Shown in pieces: positions 54,548-64,000 of a DNA stretch of 64,000 nucleotides. A model generated the notes under the pieces. That model did not search any database. It was not told the DNA's origin and saw only the letters and a program-made list of their open reading frames with translations. Position 1 is the first letter of the stretch; each line of letters starts with the position of its first letter. The position numbers and the translations under genes were made by a program. The stretch lies in assembly GCA_002706685.1 (NCBI GenBank), contig PALV01000015.1, positions 185,110 through 249,109 on the forward strand. Direction: 5' to 3'. Origin of the DNA: Gammaproteobacteria bacterium. GTDB lineage: Bacteria; Pseudomonadota; Gammaproteobacteria; Pseudomonadales; Pseudohongiellaceae.

Positions 54548-57148
54548 TTAATTAACGCCGTAGAACAGTTGCGTTCCTGTCGCTGAGATCACTTTGTAAT
54601 CCATTTTGCCATCGGCGTTGACGTCCATCGCCTGATAGGCGAGGCCGAAACTGTCCTTGTTGGCATCATAGAAGGTCACTTCTGCAGCGGTGCGAGGGCT
54701 TACGAAGAAGCTGGGCTTCAGTACGCCGACACCACTGATGGTGATAAAGCCAGAGCTGCGATCAGCATTTGCCGTCAGCCCCGCTGCAGCCACACTTTCG
54801 AAGAACGAAGTGTTGCTCGGGTAGGGCACAACGCGCTGGGTAGCGCCATTGGAACACTTAATGCCGAACGAGTAATCGGCTGTGTTTACTTCCTGGGTTG
54901 GTTCCACAAAGCTGACGCCACCACAGGTAGAGATGTTGGCACTTGTCAGATTGTCGTAGGCAAATGTGCCTGAGAAGGTGTTGCCTGAACCCAGATTCAA
55001 GCCAATGGAGCCATTGTCTCGTGTTGAGAATTCGTATCCAGCCGATTCAACGGCTGCACCGAAGGCAACCACGTCAAGTGCCATGGGTGCCAGCTCAACG
55101 GCAACGCCATCGGTGACGATGACAGTTCTGCCATCACGACGAACCCGGATGCCGTTAGGCACGGTGCTCGGTACTGACTTAACGGCAACAATGGCGCCAG
55201 CGTAGGTTTCGCCTGGCAGCACTACCTTTACAGCACCGGTGACGTCGTCGACGATGATGTCAGCCTGTGTTGTGTGCGAAGTGCCTGCAATACCACCGAA
55301 GCGACCTGTCTCATCAACAATTGCGAGACTGAAGCCCTGAGTGCCAGATCCACGGAACAGGTTGCGCAGTTTCTCGAGAACGTTAACGCCGTTCACGACT
55401 ACCGCAGTCGGTACAACAAAATTGTCGCGGGTCGCATCTGCGAGTCGGGCGCGAGCTGCAGCGCTCATATTGGCACCTGCCGCTGTGTTGCCGATCTGAT
55501 TGTTTCTTTCCGCCCGGGTTGTAACCTGGCTCGGCGGGATCGGCAGTGCCAGATTCAGAACCTGCTCGGCCAGCCCCTGGTTCTGCTGCAGCAGCGTTGT
55601 AATTTCGGCGTCACTGACATTGGCGCCGGCAACCGCGCGAATGGCGGCGGTTGCAATCTGGGCGCTGGCATTGGATACCGAGGCCACCAGTGCCGCATCA
55701 GCTGCCACGTTCAGGCGTCGGTTGGCATTGATCACTTCCGCTGCCGCACGCGCTGCTGACGCAATGTCAGTGGTGCTGGTTGATTGCGTACTAAGCGTTG
55801 AAGCAGTGCTCAGCAGGTTGGTCGTCGCCGTTCTAACCTGCGTAACCTGCGTGGCTGTCAGCGCCGGAGCGTTGCCTGACTGCGACTGAGCCGCGAGCGA
55901 GGTCAAAGCGGCAGCGCTATTTGTAAGCAACGATGAAGACTTTTGCGCGAGTGATTGATTGCCTGTGCCTGAGCCTGAGGCAGTGGAGCTCGTGCTGCTA
56001 GCCTTGGCTGCCACCTCGAGTGTTGCCAGCAGGTTTCCAGTATTTACCTCTGTGCCCTGTTCGAACCGCGCTATGACGTTTCCAATGTTCTGGACGGCGT
56101 TATCTGTTGCCTGGTCGATTTGCTGAATGACTGCTTCAGGAACGTTGCCGGGGTTGTTGGCGATCTGTTCAGCCAGGCTATCCAGCTGCTCGGCCTGCTC
56201 TTGCAGCTGTTCCACAGGAACAACGACTTCACCGCCGCCGTTATTACCGCCACCGCCACCGGTGGTCTGCTCAGTACAGTCTTCAGTGAACGCCGTCAGG
56301 GCGCCAGACGAGGCCGCCTGTTGCACACCAAACTTGCCTTGCACCGCGTAGGCGCTCGACAGCAGCGTCCTGATGGCGTAGGGCGCGTTATTCACGGTTC
56401 CATTCAGTGTAAAGACGTTGCTCAGCTGGGAATTGGTGGCCAGCGAGCACTCAGTCTGCACGCGAGGGAATGGCGAGAATGTGCCATTCACAATGCGACC
56501 GAACCGGGTAGCCTGGGCACCGGTGGTCTGCTCAATTGCGACGGTATAGGTGTAAGAGCCACCGGCGTTAAAGGCATTAAGAATGGTCTGGAATGCGGCG
56601 TTGGCATTTACCAGGCGGTTGACCAGGTTGGAGCCGCTGAAGGTCACGCTGCCGCCGCTGATGGTCACAGCGCCATTGGACGCGGAATTGTTGCTGATCA
56701 CCGCGGTGGCATTCACAGCGCCATCGCGGGCCAGTACCACCAGGTCCTGATTGGCAATGGTGCCGGTCACTGTGCTGCCGTTGACCGTCAGAGTCAGGTT
56801 GCCCAGGTAAGCCTCAAAGCGGCGAGTTGAAACACTGTCTGACTGGATGGCCACGGCCACTTCAAACGTGTAAGTGCCGTTTGTCGGTGTGGTCGCCGAG
56901 TTCACCAGATCAAAACTGAAATTGGGGATGCCAAAATTGTTGCTGACAGGTACATTATCGACGGATCCCACGATACCGTTGGCACCCACTGTGACGGTCT
57001 GCGAGAAACTGTTGTCGTTACTGATGGTCAGTTGACCATTGTTAATCGTGAAGTCGTTGGCCAGTGCCTGTGTGCTCATGCCGGCGATGAGCGAGGCTGC
57101 TACATATTGCGCGAGACGCTTTTTCACGAAGCGTTGATTGTTGTTCAT
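54548..57148 (-). CDS. Large exported paralogue C
   Basis: An 866-residue protein, the closest relative of paralogue A. The signal peptide ends in ALA; the beta-rich N-terminal domain, a short Gly/Asn linker (GGGGGNNGGG), the helical Ala/Thr/Ser centre with NANRRLNVAAD and IATAAIRAVAGANVS, and the C-terminal domain with SPRTAAEVTFYDANKDSFG and DVNADGKMDYK are shared. I chose the ATG at 57148, with GAGGGA upstream; an ATG at 57175 would add nine residues. A 12-base palindrome CGATTGCAATCG (57167-57178) lies in its leader. Function unknown. Confidence 0.75.
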   Translation of the reverse strand: MNNNQRFVKKRLAQYVAASLIAGMSTQALANDFTINNGQLTISNDNSFSQTVTVGANGIVGSVDNVPVSNNFGIPNFSFDLVNSATTPTNGTYTFEVAVAIQSDSVSTRRFEAYLGNLTLTVNGSTVTGTIANQDLVVLARDGAVNATAVISNNSASNGAVTISGGSVTFSGSNLVNRLVNANAAFQTILNAFNAGGSYTYTVAIEQTTGAQATRFGRIVNGTFSPFPRVQTECSLATNSQLSNVFTLNGTVNNAPYAIRTLLSSAYAVQGKFGVQQAASSGALTAFTEDCTEQTTGGGGGNNGGGEVVVPVEQLQEQAEQLDSLAEQIANNPGNVPEAVIQQIDQATDNAVQNIGNVIARFEQGTEVNTGNLLATLEVAAKASSTSSTASGSGTGNQSLAQKSSSLLTNSAAALTSLAAQSQSGNAPALTATQVTQVRTATTNLLSTASTLSTQSTSTTDIASAARAAAEVINANRRLNVAADAALVASVSNASAQIATAAIRAVAGANVSDAEITTLLQQNQGLAEQVLNLALPIPPSQVTTRAERNNQIGNTAAGANMSAAARARLADATRDNFVVPTAVVVNGVNVLEKLRNLFRGSGTQGFSLAIVDETGRFGGIAGTSHTTQADIIVDDVTGAVKVVLPGETYAGAIVAVKSVPSTVPNGIRVRRDGRTVIVTDGVAVELAPMALDVVAFGAAVESAGYEFSTRDNGSIGLNLGSGNTFSGTFAYDNLTSANISTCGGVSFVEPTQEVNTADYSFGIKCSNGATQRVVPYPSNTSFFESVAAAGLTANADRSSGFITISGVGVLKPSFFVSPRTAAEVTFYDANKDSFGLAYQAMDVNADGKMDYKVISATGTQLFYGVN

Positions 57149-57506
57149 TGCGTGTCCCTCAAAATGCGATTGCAATCGAAATTTTTCGTGAATTTAAAAG
57201 TGTTTCAATGCCTTACGTCACAAGCCTACCAAAGTCGTTTAGAAAGCGGCGAAAGCACAGATTTAGACTATTCGGATTCTGCCATAGAAATGTGTCAAAA
57301 TGTTAGCGCATTCTGAAATATTTCTAATTACTTTTCGCGACTTAAGCGTCAATTTACAGGCAGTCTGCCATTTTTTGATTGCAAGTTCGATTAGACAGAT
57401 GGCTAATCGCCTTGCGCACCAATTAAATGCATGCGTGCACGCTCACGGTGCAACAATGTTCCGACTCGCCGCTTCCAATCTGTCTAAATCTGAATCAACC
57501 GTCCCG
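57149..57506. other. AT-rich region upstream of paralogue C (358 bases)
   Basis: Noticeably AT-richer than its surroundings. It holds the palindrome at 57167-57178 and, on the minus strand, a perfect TTGACA (57298-57293) with a poor CCGAAT 17 bases on (57275-57270), a weak promoter for paralogue C. No gene is evident. Confidence 0.5.
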
Positions 57507-58637
57507 CTACTGAAGCGCTGCAAATTTTACGCCAAGCGTCAATTCCAGGTGGCCGTAGGTGATATCCGAGAAGCTGCCACTCAGCGGATTGTTAAAATGC
57601 GGCATGATGCCGGTGTACTGATTGCGGAACAGTTTGCCGGCAACGCCCGCGTAAATGTGAGGGCTGATCCACCAGTTAAGCGAACCATACAGCGTATGAT
57701 TGTTGTCAGCGCTGTTGTTCAGATTGCTGCCGCGCAGGAAGCCTGGCACCAGCGGGCTGCTGCTACTGTTGATCACGGCGTCCCGGTTACGGATGTTGAT
57801 GTATTCGTAACCAATCTGAAGCGGCAGGCGCGGTGTAATCTGCCAATTCAGGCTGACACCGGCTGTCAGCAATTCCTCCGACACATCAAAGGTCTGCAGA
57901 AACGCATTTTGCAGCGATGTCTGTTCAATCTCGGTGCTGGTGCCGGAGCTGGAGTCCTGCTCGCCATAACCGGCCCAATAACTCAGCGCCAGGCGATCGC
58001 CCAAACCGTGAGTGAAAATCAGTTGTGCCTGCCAGCCGTCATCCTTCAGTCGATCCAGGCTGAAGCGTTGGGGCGGGTCCAGGCGGACGGTGATGTTGGC
58101 GTCAAAGCGCAGTGTTTCCAGAAAACCACCAAAATCATCGCTCTCGTTTTCTGTGTATTTCACCTGCAATGCGGCACTGGCCCAGGGTCGCTGAGGCACC
58201 GGGTTTGCTGTCTGATAAAACACGAACTTGCCGCCCCAGGAGGTGCTGGTAGTTTGCAGTTTTTCATCCAGATTGGCGATATCAACACGAGAGTTGGGCG
58301 CAACCTTCAGGGTCAGATCCTGCTGCTGGCGGCTGTAGAATAACTCCATACCGCGCCAGATACCGACGCGCAGGTCGCCACGCGTGCCTTCCAGGTCACC
58401 GCTGTTGTCGGTCAGCCGATTGTTATTGGCCAGGACCTCCTCTCGCAAATCCAGGAAGTCAATGGTGTCATCCACACGCAGCAGGCTGCCGCTCAACTCG
58501 AACTCACCGGCGCCCAGCGTGTAGGCGCTGGTGTGTCCGTTGCCAATCCAGCCGGAGGGCTGTTGTGCCTGCGCCAGGCCTGAGAGAGAAAGCGTAGAAA
58601 GGGAGATTGCGGTAGCCAGCAGTGTTTTTCGTTCCAT
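57507..58637 (-). CDS. Outer-membrane beta-barrel protein of unknown family
   Basis: A 376-residue exported protein. A signal peptide ends AQA-QQ (about residue 25). The mature protein is dominated by alternating strands (ELSGSLLRVDDTIDF, GDLRVGIWRGMELFYSRQ, LSYWAGYGEQDS, LPLQIGYEYINIRNRD, HLELTLGVKFAAL). I see no plug, TonB box or catalytic motif, so passive channel or structural role is most likely. It is upstream of the exported paralogue cluster on the same strand, separated by 358 bases. Confidence 0.65.
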   Translation of the reverse strand: MERKTLLATAISLSTLSLSGLAQAQQPSGWIGNGHTSAYTLGAGEFELSGSLLRVDDTIDFLDLREEVLANNNRLTDNSGDLEGTRGDLRVGIWRGMELFYSRQQQDLTLKVAPNSRVDIANLDEKLQTTSTSWGGKFVFYQTANPVPQRPWASAALQVKYTENESDDFGGFLETLRFDANITVRLDPPQRFSLDRLKDDGWQAQLIFTHGLGDRLALSYWAGYGEQDSSSGTSTEIEQTSLQNAFLQTFDVSEELLTAGVSLNWQITPRLPLQIGYEYINIRNRDAVINSSSSPLVPGFLRGSNLNNSADNNHTLYGSLNWWISPHIYAGVAGKLFRNQYTGIMPHFNNPLSGSFSDITYGHLELTLGVKFAALQ

Positions 58638-58663
58638 AAAAAATCAGTCTCATTCGGGATGGC

Positions 58664-58715
58664 GGTAAAGGGGACGGAGGGATTTAGCGCGCTAAATCCC
58701 TCCGTCCCCTTTACC
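58664..58715. repeat. Perfect 52-bp REP-like palindrome between divergent genes
   Basis: Positions 58664-58689 and 58690-58715 are exact reverse complements. Each half begins ggtaaaggggacggag, the same foot as the palindrome in uvrC, followed by a different inner stem (ggatttagcg). It lies 27 bases upstream of the barrel gene start and 111 bases before smc, in non-coding DNA. Confidence 0.92.
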
Positions 58716-58776
58716 TGAGCTTAGCAGTTATCACTAAAAAAATAATCCCTCCGGCGCGGCTTTTTAAGCTACACTC

Positions 58777-58804
58777 TCCTGTTGATAACAAATACACAAC
58801 AGGA
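58777..58804 (+). promoter_or_regulatory. Inverted repeat upstream of smc
   Basis: TCCTGTTG (58777-58784) and CAACAGGA (58797-58804) are exact complements with a 12-base AT-rich spacer, 22 bases before the smc ATG. It could be an operator or an mRNA hairpin. A TACACT at 58770-58775 is a possible -10, with no clear -35. Confidence 0.4.
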
Positions 58805-58825
58805 CGTTAGAGTAAGCTTCACAAC

Positions 58826-61800
58826 ATGCGCTTAAAAAGTATCAAGCTCGCCGGTTTCAAGTCTTTTGTGGATCCCACCACGGTCAACTTTCCCAGTAAT
58901 CTCTGTGCCGTCGTCGGCCCCAATGGCTGCGGCAAATCCAACATCATCGATGCCGTGCGCTGGGTGATGGGCGAGAGCTCGGCCAAAAATCTGCGCGGCG
59001 AGAATATGACCGACGTCATTTTCAACGGCTCGGGCGGTCGCAAACCGGTGGGCCAGGCCAGCATCGAACTGGTATTTGATAACAGCGACAACCGCATCAA
59101 GGGCGAGTACGCCAAGTTCAGCGAGATCTCCATCAAGCGCAAAGTGACCCGCGACGGTCAGAACGTCTATATGCTAAACGGCACCAAGTGTCGTCGTCGT
59201 GACATCACCGATATTTTCCTCGGCACCGGCCTGGGTCCACGCAGCTACTCCATCATCGAACAGGGCATGGTCTCGCGTCTGATCGAGTCCAAGCCGGAAG
59301 AGCTGCGTATCTTCATTGAAGAGGCAGCAGGTATCTCCAAATACAAGGAGCGCCGCCGCGATACCGAAAACCGCATCAAGCGTACCCGCGAAAACCTGGA
59401 GCGTCTGACCGACATCCGCGAAGAGCTGGATCGTCAGCTGCAGCACCTGCATCGCCAGGCGCAGGCGGCAGAAAAATACAAAGAATACAAGGCTCAAGAG
59501 CGCGATCTTAATGCGCAATATAATGCAATTCGCTGGCGTGCCCTGAATGACGAGGTGGAGTCCAAGCAGACCGTCATCAAGGATCTGGAGCTGCAGATAG
59601 AGGCTGTCATCGCCGAGCAGCGTGCGCTGGACGCCCAGCATGAACAGCTGTTGCTGAACCAGACCGACCTGAACGACAAGCTCAGTGAAGTGCAGGGCCG
59701 CTACTATTCCATTGGTGGTGATATAGCCCGTATCGAGCAGTCCATTGAGCATCACATCGAACGCATGAAACAGCTGCGTGCTGATCTTGATGACAACCGT
59801 CGCAATTTCTCCGAATCACAGGCAGAGATGGATGTCGACGTGCAGAAAATGGACACGCTGCAGGATGAACTGGACGGCCTGGCGCCCGAGCTGGAAATGG
59901 CCGAAAGCACTGCCGAGGAATCTGCCATTCAGCTGGAAGAAGCCGAAGAGCGCATGCAGAACTGGCAGCACGAATGGGACACCTTCAGTCAGCGCTCGGA
60001 AGAGCCTCGTCAGACTGCCGAAGTTGAACAGTCTCGTATCCAGCAGCTGGAAAAGATTGTTGAGCGCGGCATAGAGCGGCGTGCGCGATTAAAAGAAGAG
60101 CGCGAGACCCTGGGTGAAAACCCCGAGCAGGACGCCATCGATGAGTTGTCCATGCAGGTGGCTCAGATGGAAGACACGCTGGACGCTGAGCAGACGCGCA
60201 ATTCCGACCTGGCTGGCAGCATCGAACAGGAGCGTGGCCGTGGTCAGCAGCTGTCGCAGTCGCTGGATCAGACCCGCTCTGAATTGCAGAAATACAAAGG
60301 GCAGTTTGCCTCACTGGAGGCGCTGCAACAGGCTGCACTGGGCCAGAAGAATGACAAACTGAACAAGTGGCTGGATCAGCGCGGACTTTCTGAACGTCCG
60401 CGTCTTGGCGAGCTGGTTCGCGTCGCCGAGGGCTGGGAAAAAGCGGTTGAAGCGGTGCTGGGCGACACATTGCAGGCTGTCTGTGTAGAGGATCTCGGCG
60501 GAGCGCTGGGATCGGATGTCTCGGATGTGCCGAGCGTTACGCTGGTTGGCGAGGGAGCTGGCTCCCAGTCGTCGTCTGATGTCGCCAGCCTGGCCAGCAA
60601 AATCAGCGGCAAGATCGACGTCGGCCCGATGCTGGCGGGTATTCTGGCGGCCGATACGCTGGAACAGGCCATGGCGCAGCGCGCCAGTCTGCGCGATGAG
60701 CAATCCATTGTTACACGCGATGGTGTCTGGCTGGGTCGCAACTGGATTCGTGTACGTAAAACTGTGGATGCCAGTGAGGGTCTTTTGGCCCGTAAAGGTG
60801 AGATGGCCCGACTGAGCGAGCAAATGGAAGAACTGCAGGCGCGGGTCGATGATCTGGTAGAGCAGCAGCAACAGAGCCGCGACGCACTGCGCGACCTGGA
60901 AGCGCAGCGTGAAGACGTGCAGCGCCAGATCGCACAGCTGAGCCGAGAATACAGTGACCTGAAATCACGTCTCAGCGCCAAGATCATGAAAGAAGAGCAG
61001 ACCAACCAGCGCCGCCAGCGCGTGCAGCACGAGCTGGAAGAACTGCAAAAACAGCTGGAGCTTGAACAGGACAATATCACCCAGTCGCGCGAGCGCCTGC
61101 AGGCCGCGCTGGACACCATGGAGCAGGACGTCGAACGTCGCGAGCAGTTGCTGCAGCAGCGTGATGACCTGCGCCAGACCCTGGATCAGGTGCGCCAGAA
61201 GGCCCGCCACGACAAGGATCATCATCACCAGATCAGCATGCGCGCGCAGCTGCTGAACTCACAGATCAGCTCGCTGAAAGACACCATGGCGCGTATGAAC
61301 ACCCAGGTGCAGCGTTCCCGCGAACGTATTGAATCCATTGAGCGACAGCTGTCCGAGTCCGACTCGCCGCTGGAAGGCAAGCGAGCCGAACTGGAAGAAC
61401 TGCTGCAAAAACGTCTGGAAGTGGAAGAGCAGATGAACACTGCCAAAGCTGCAGCCGACGACAACGAACACCAGCTGCGCGCCATGGAACAGCAGCGTGC
61501 CGGCTTTGAGCGCCAGGCTGCTGGCCTCCGTGAAAAACTGATGGAAAACCGCCTGAAAACAGAAGGCGACCTGGTCAAGCGCGAAGCCCTGTCGGAACAA
61601 CTGCGTGAAGCGCGCTACGACTTGGATACCGTCCTGGCCAATCTGCCCGAAGATCTGACCGCCAGTGGCTGTGAGCAGGAACTGGAAGCGCTGGGTCAGC
61701 GCATCAGTCGTCTCGGTGCCATCAACCTGGCCGCGATCGAGGAATACCAGCAGCAGTCCGAACGTAAAGTCTACCTGGACGCGCAGAACGAAGATCTGGA

Positions 61801-62326
61801 AAAGGCGCTGCTCACGCTGGAAAATGCCATCCGCAAGATCGACCGCGAAACGCGCACCCGGTTTAAAGAGACCTTCGACAAGATCAATGCCGGCTTGCAG
61901 GAGCTGTTCCCGAAAGTCTTCGGCGGCGGCCATGCCTACCTGGACATGACCGGTGACGATCTGCTGGATACTGGTGTCGCCATCATGGCGCGCCCGCCAG
62001 GCAAGCGTAACAGCACCATTCATTTGCTGTCTGGTGGTGAAAAGGCCATGACGGCCATCGCGCTGGTATTCTCGATCTTCCGTCTGAATCCATCGCCATT
62101 CTGTATGCTGGACGAGGTTGATGCGCCATTGGATGACGCCAACGTCGGACGCTACAGCCGGCTGGTCAAAGAGATGTCCGACACGGTACAGTTCGTGTTT
62201 ATCACGCACAACAAGCTGACCATGGAAACCGCCAATCAGCTGCTGGGTGTCACCATGCACGAACCCGGTGTCAGCCGAATCGTGGCGGTGGATATAGAAG
62301 AAGCAGCCGAACTGGCTGCGATGTAA
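58826..62326 (+). CDS. smc: Chromosome partition protein Smc
   Basis: A 1166-residue SMC ATPase that organises and segregates the chromosome. The N-terminal Walker A is VGPNGCGKSNIIDA (about 31-44). Long Glu/Gln/Arg-rich coiled coils flank a hinge (about 500-660, with GDTLQAVCVEDL and VTRDGVWLGRNWIRV). The C-terminal head has signature LLSGGEKAMTAIAL and Walker B CMLDEVDAPLDD. It is a true Smc, not MukB. The scpA/scpB partners are not in the window. zipA follows at 30 bases, the smc-zipA order seen in pseudomonads. Confidence 0.95.
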   Translation: MRLKSIKLAGFKSFVDPTTVNFPSNLCAVVGPNGCGKSNIIDAVRWVMGESSAKNLRGENMTDVIFNGSGGRKPVGQASIELVFDNSDNRIKGEYAKFSEISIKRKVTRDGQNVYMLNGTKCRRRDITDIFLGTGLGPRSYSIIEQGMVSRLIESKPEELRIFIEEAAGISKYKERRRDTENRIKRTRENLERLTDIREELDRQLQHLHRQAQAAEKYKEYKAQERDLNAQYNAIRWRALNDEVESKQTVIKDLELQIEAVIAEQRALDAQHEQLLLNQTDLNDKLSEVQGRYYSIGGDIARIEQSIEHHIERMKQLRADLDDNRRNFSESQAEMDVDVQKMDTLQDELDGLAPELEMAESTAEESAIQLEEAEERMQNWQHEWDTFSQRSEEPRQTAEVEQSRIQQLEKIVERGIERRARLKEERETLGENPEQDAIDELSMQVAQMEDTLDAEQTRNSDLAGSIEQERGRGQQLSQSLDQTRSELQKYKGQFASLEALQQAALGQKNDKLNKWLDQRGLSERPRLGELVRVAEGWEKAVEAVLGDTLQAVCVEDLGGALGSDVSDVPSVTLVGEGAGSQSSSDVASLASKISGKIDVGPMLAGILAADTLEQAMAQRASLRDEQSIVTRDGVWLGRNWIRVRKTVDASEGLLARKGEMARLSEQMEELQARVDDLVEQQQQSRDALRDLEAQREDVQRQIAQLSREYSDLKSRLSAKIMKEEQTNQRRQRVQHELEELQKQLELEQDNITQSRERLQAALDTMEQDVERREQLLQQRDDLRQTLDQVRQKARHDKDHHHQISMRAQLLNSQISSLKDTMARMNTQVQRSRERIESIERQLSESDSPLEGKRAELEELLQKRLEVEEQMNTAKAAADDNEHQLRAMEQQRAGFERQAAGLREKLMENRLKTEGDLVKREALSEQLREARYDLDTVLANLPEDLTASGCEQELEALGQRISRLGAINLAAIEEYQQQSERKVYLDAQNEDLEKALLTLENAIRKIDRETRTRFKETFDKINAGLQELFPKVFGGGHAYLDMTGDDLLDTGVAIMARPPGKRNSTIHLLSGGEKAMTAIALVFSIFRLNPSPFCMLDEVDAPLDDANVGRYSRLVKEMSDTVQFVFITHNKLTMETANQLLGVTMHEPGVSRIVAVDIEEAAELAAM

Positions 62327-62356
62327 GGCCCGTGCGCTTAAAGGAACCGCAGAACA

Positions 62357-64000
<1,644 letters not shown>

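Noticed and set aside
57300..58343. A 347-codon open frame on the plus strand
   Set aside because: It lies antisense to the beta-barrel gene, whose signal peptide and strand pattern are convincing; the antisense product has no recognisable features.

Overview
The window reads as chromosome of a free-living, didermic gammaproteobacterium, probably aquatic and related to the Pseudomonadales/Cellvibrionales. I infer this from gene order, not from a search: lolC-lolD-lolE, comEC, exbB-exbD-msbA-lpxK-ycaR-kdsB-murB, then uvrC-pgsA-tRNA-Gly-tRNA-Cys, and smc-zipA at the right end are all typical gammaproteobacterial blocks. No phage, plasmid, CRISPR array or complete insertion sequence is visible. 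The accessory signal lies in repeats, paralogues and rearranged intergenic DNA.

Region by region. 1-621: the end of a serine-recombinase-like gene. 624-12609: envelope biogenesis (lipoprotein release, DNA-uptake channel, energy-transducing pair, lipid A flippase, LpxK, KdsB, MurB) in a tightly packed, overlapping run. 12606-18290: uvrC, pgsA and a tRNA cluster. A DUF6065-type gene and a class A beta-lactamase-like gene sit between tRNA-Cys and tRNA-Leu, and the 5' end of the tRNA-Leu with its leader is tandemly duplicated. 18381-24043: a porin under a double Pho box, a PAS chemoreceptor, and an SDR/SPW/VKOR fusion. 24354-29806: DUF4142 protein, nitroreductase, pirin, RlmI, and a methionine-salvage operon mtnB-mtnD-mtnC. 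29807-39542: the leucine catabolism operon (liuA-liuB-liuC-liuD-liuE plus acetoacetyl-CoA synthetase, minus strand), bordered and split by two families of structured intergenic repeats. 39543-46235: a second PAS chemoreceptor, a PAS/GAF/GGDEF/EAL protein, an ArgD-like aminotransferase and MsrA. 46249-47600: a second outer-membrane protein with a Pho box. 47661-57148: three large paralogous exported proteins with a WecA-like gene between two of them. 57507-58637: an orphan beta-barrel. 58664-64000: smc and an incomplete zipA with an extreme Glu-Pro linker.

Most interesting signals: (1) a structured element in three copies (29945-30117, 38826-39058, 39295-39460), in which the core is conserved while the terminal stem has a different sequence in each copy yet stays paired; (2) a second 86-nt hairpin family (29821-29906, 37426-37511) with compensatory changes; (3) the exported three-paralogue family with a C-terminal DxNxDG calcium-type loop; (4) two probable PhoB-controlled outer-membrane proteins; (5) a REP-like palindrome translated in frame inside uvrC, with a perfect 52-bp relative near smc; (6) the remodelled tRNA cluster. 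Functions of (1), (2) and (3) are unknown to me.
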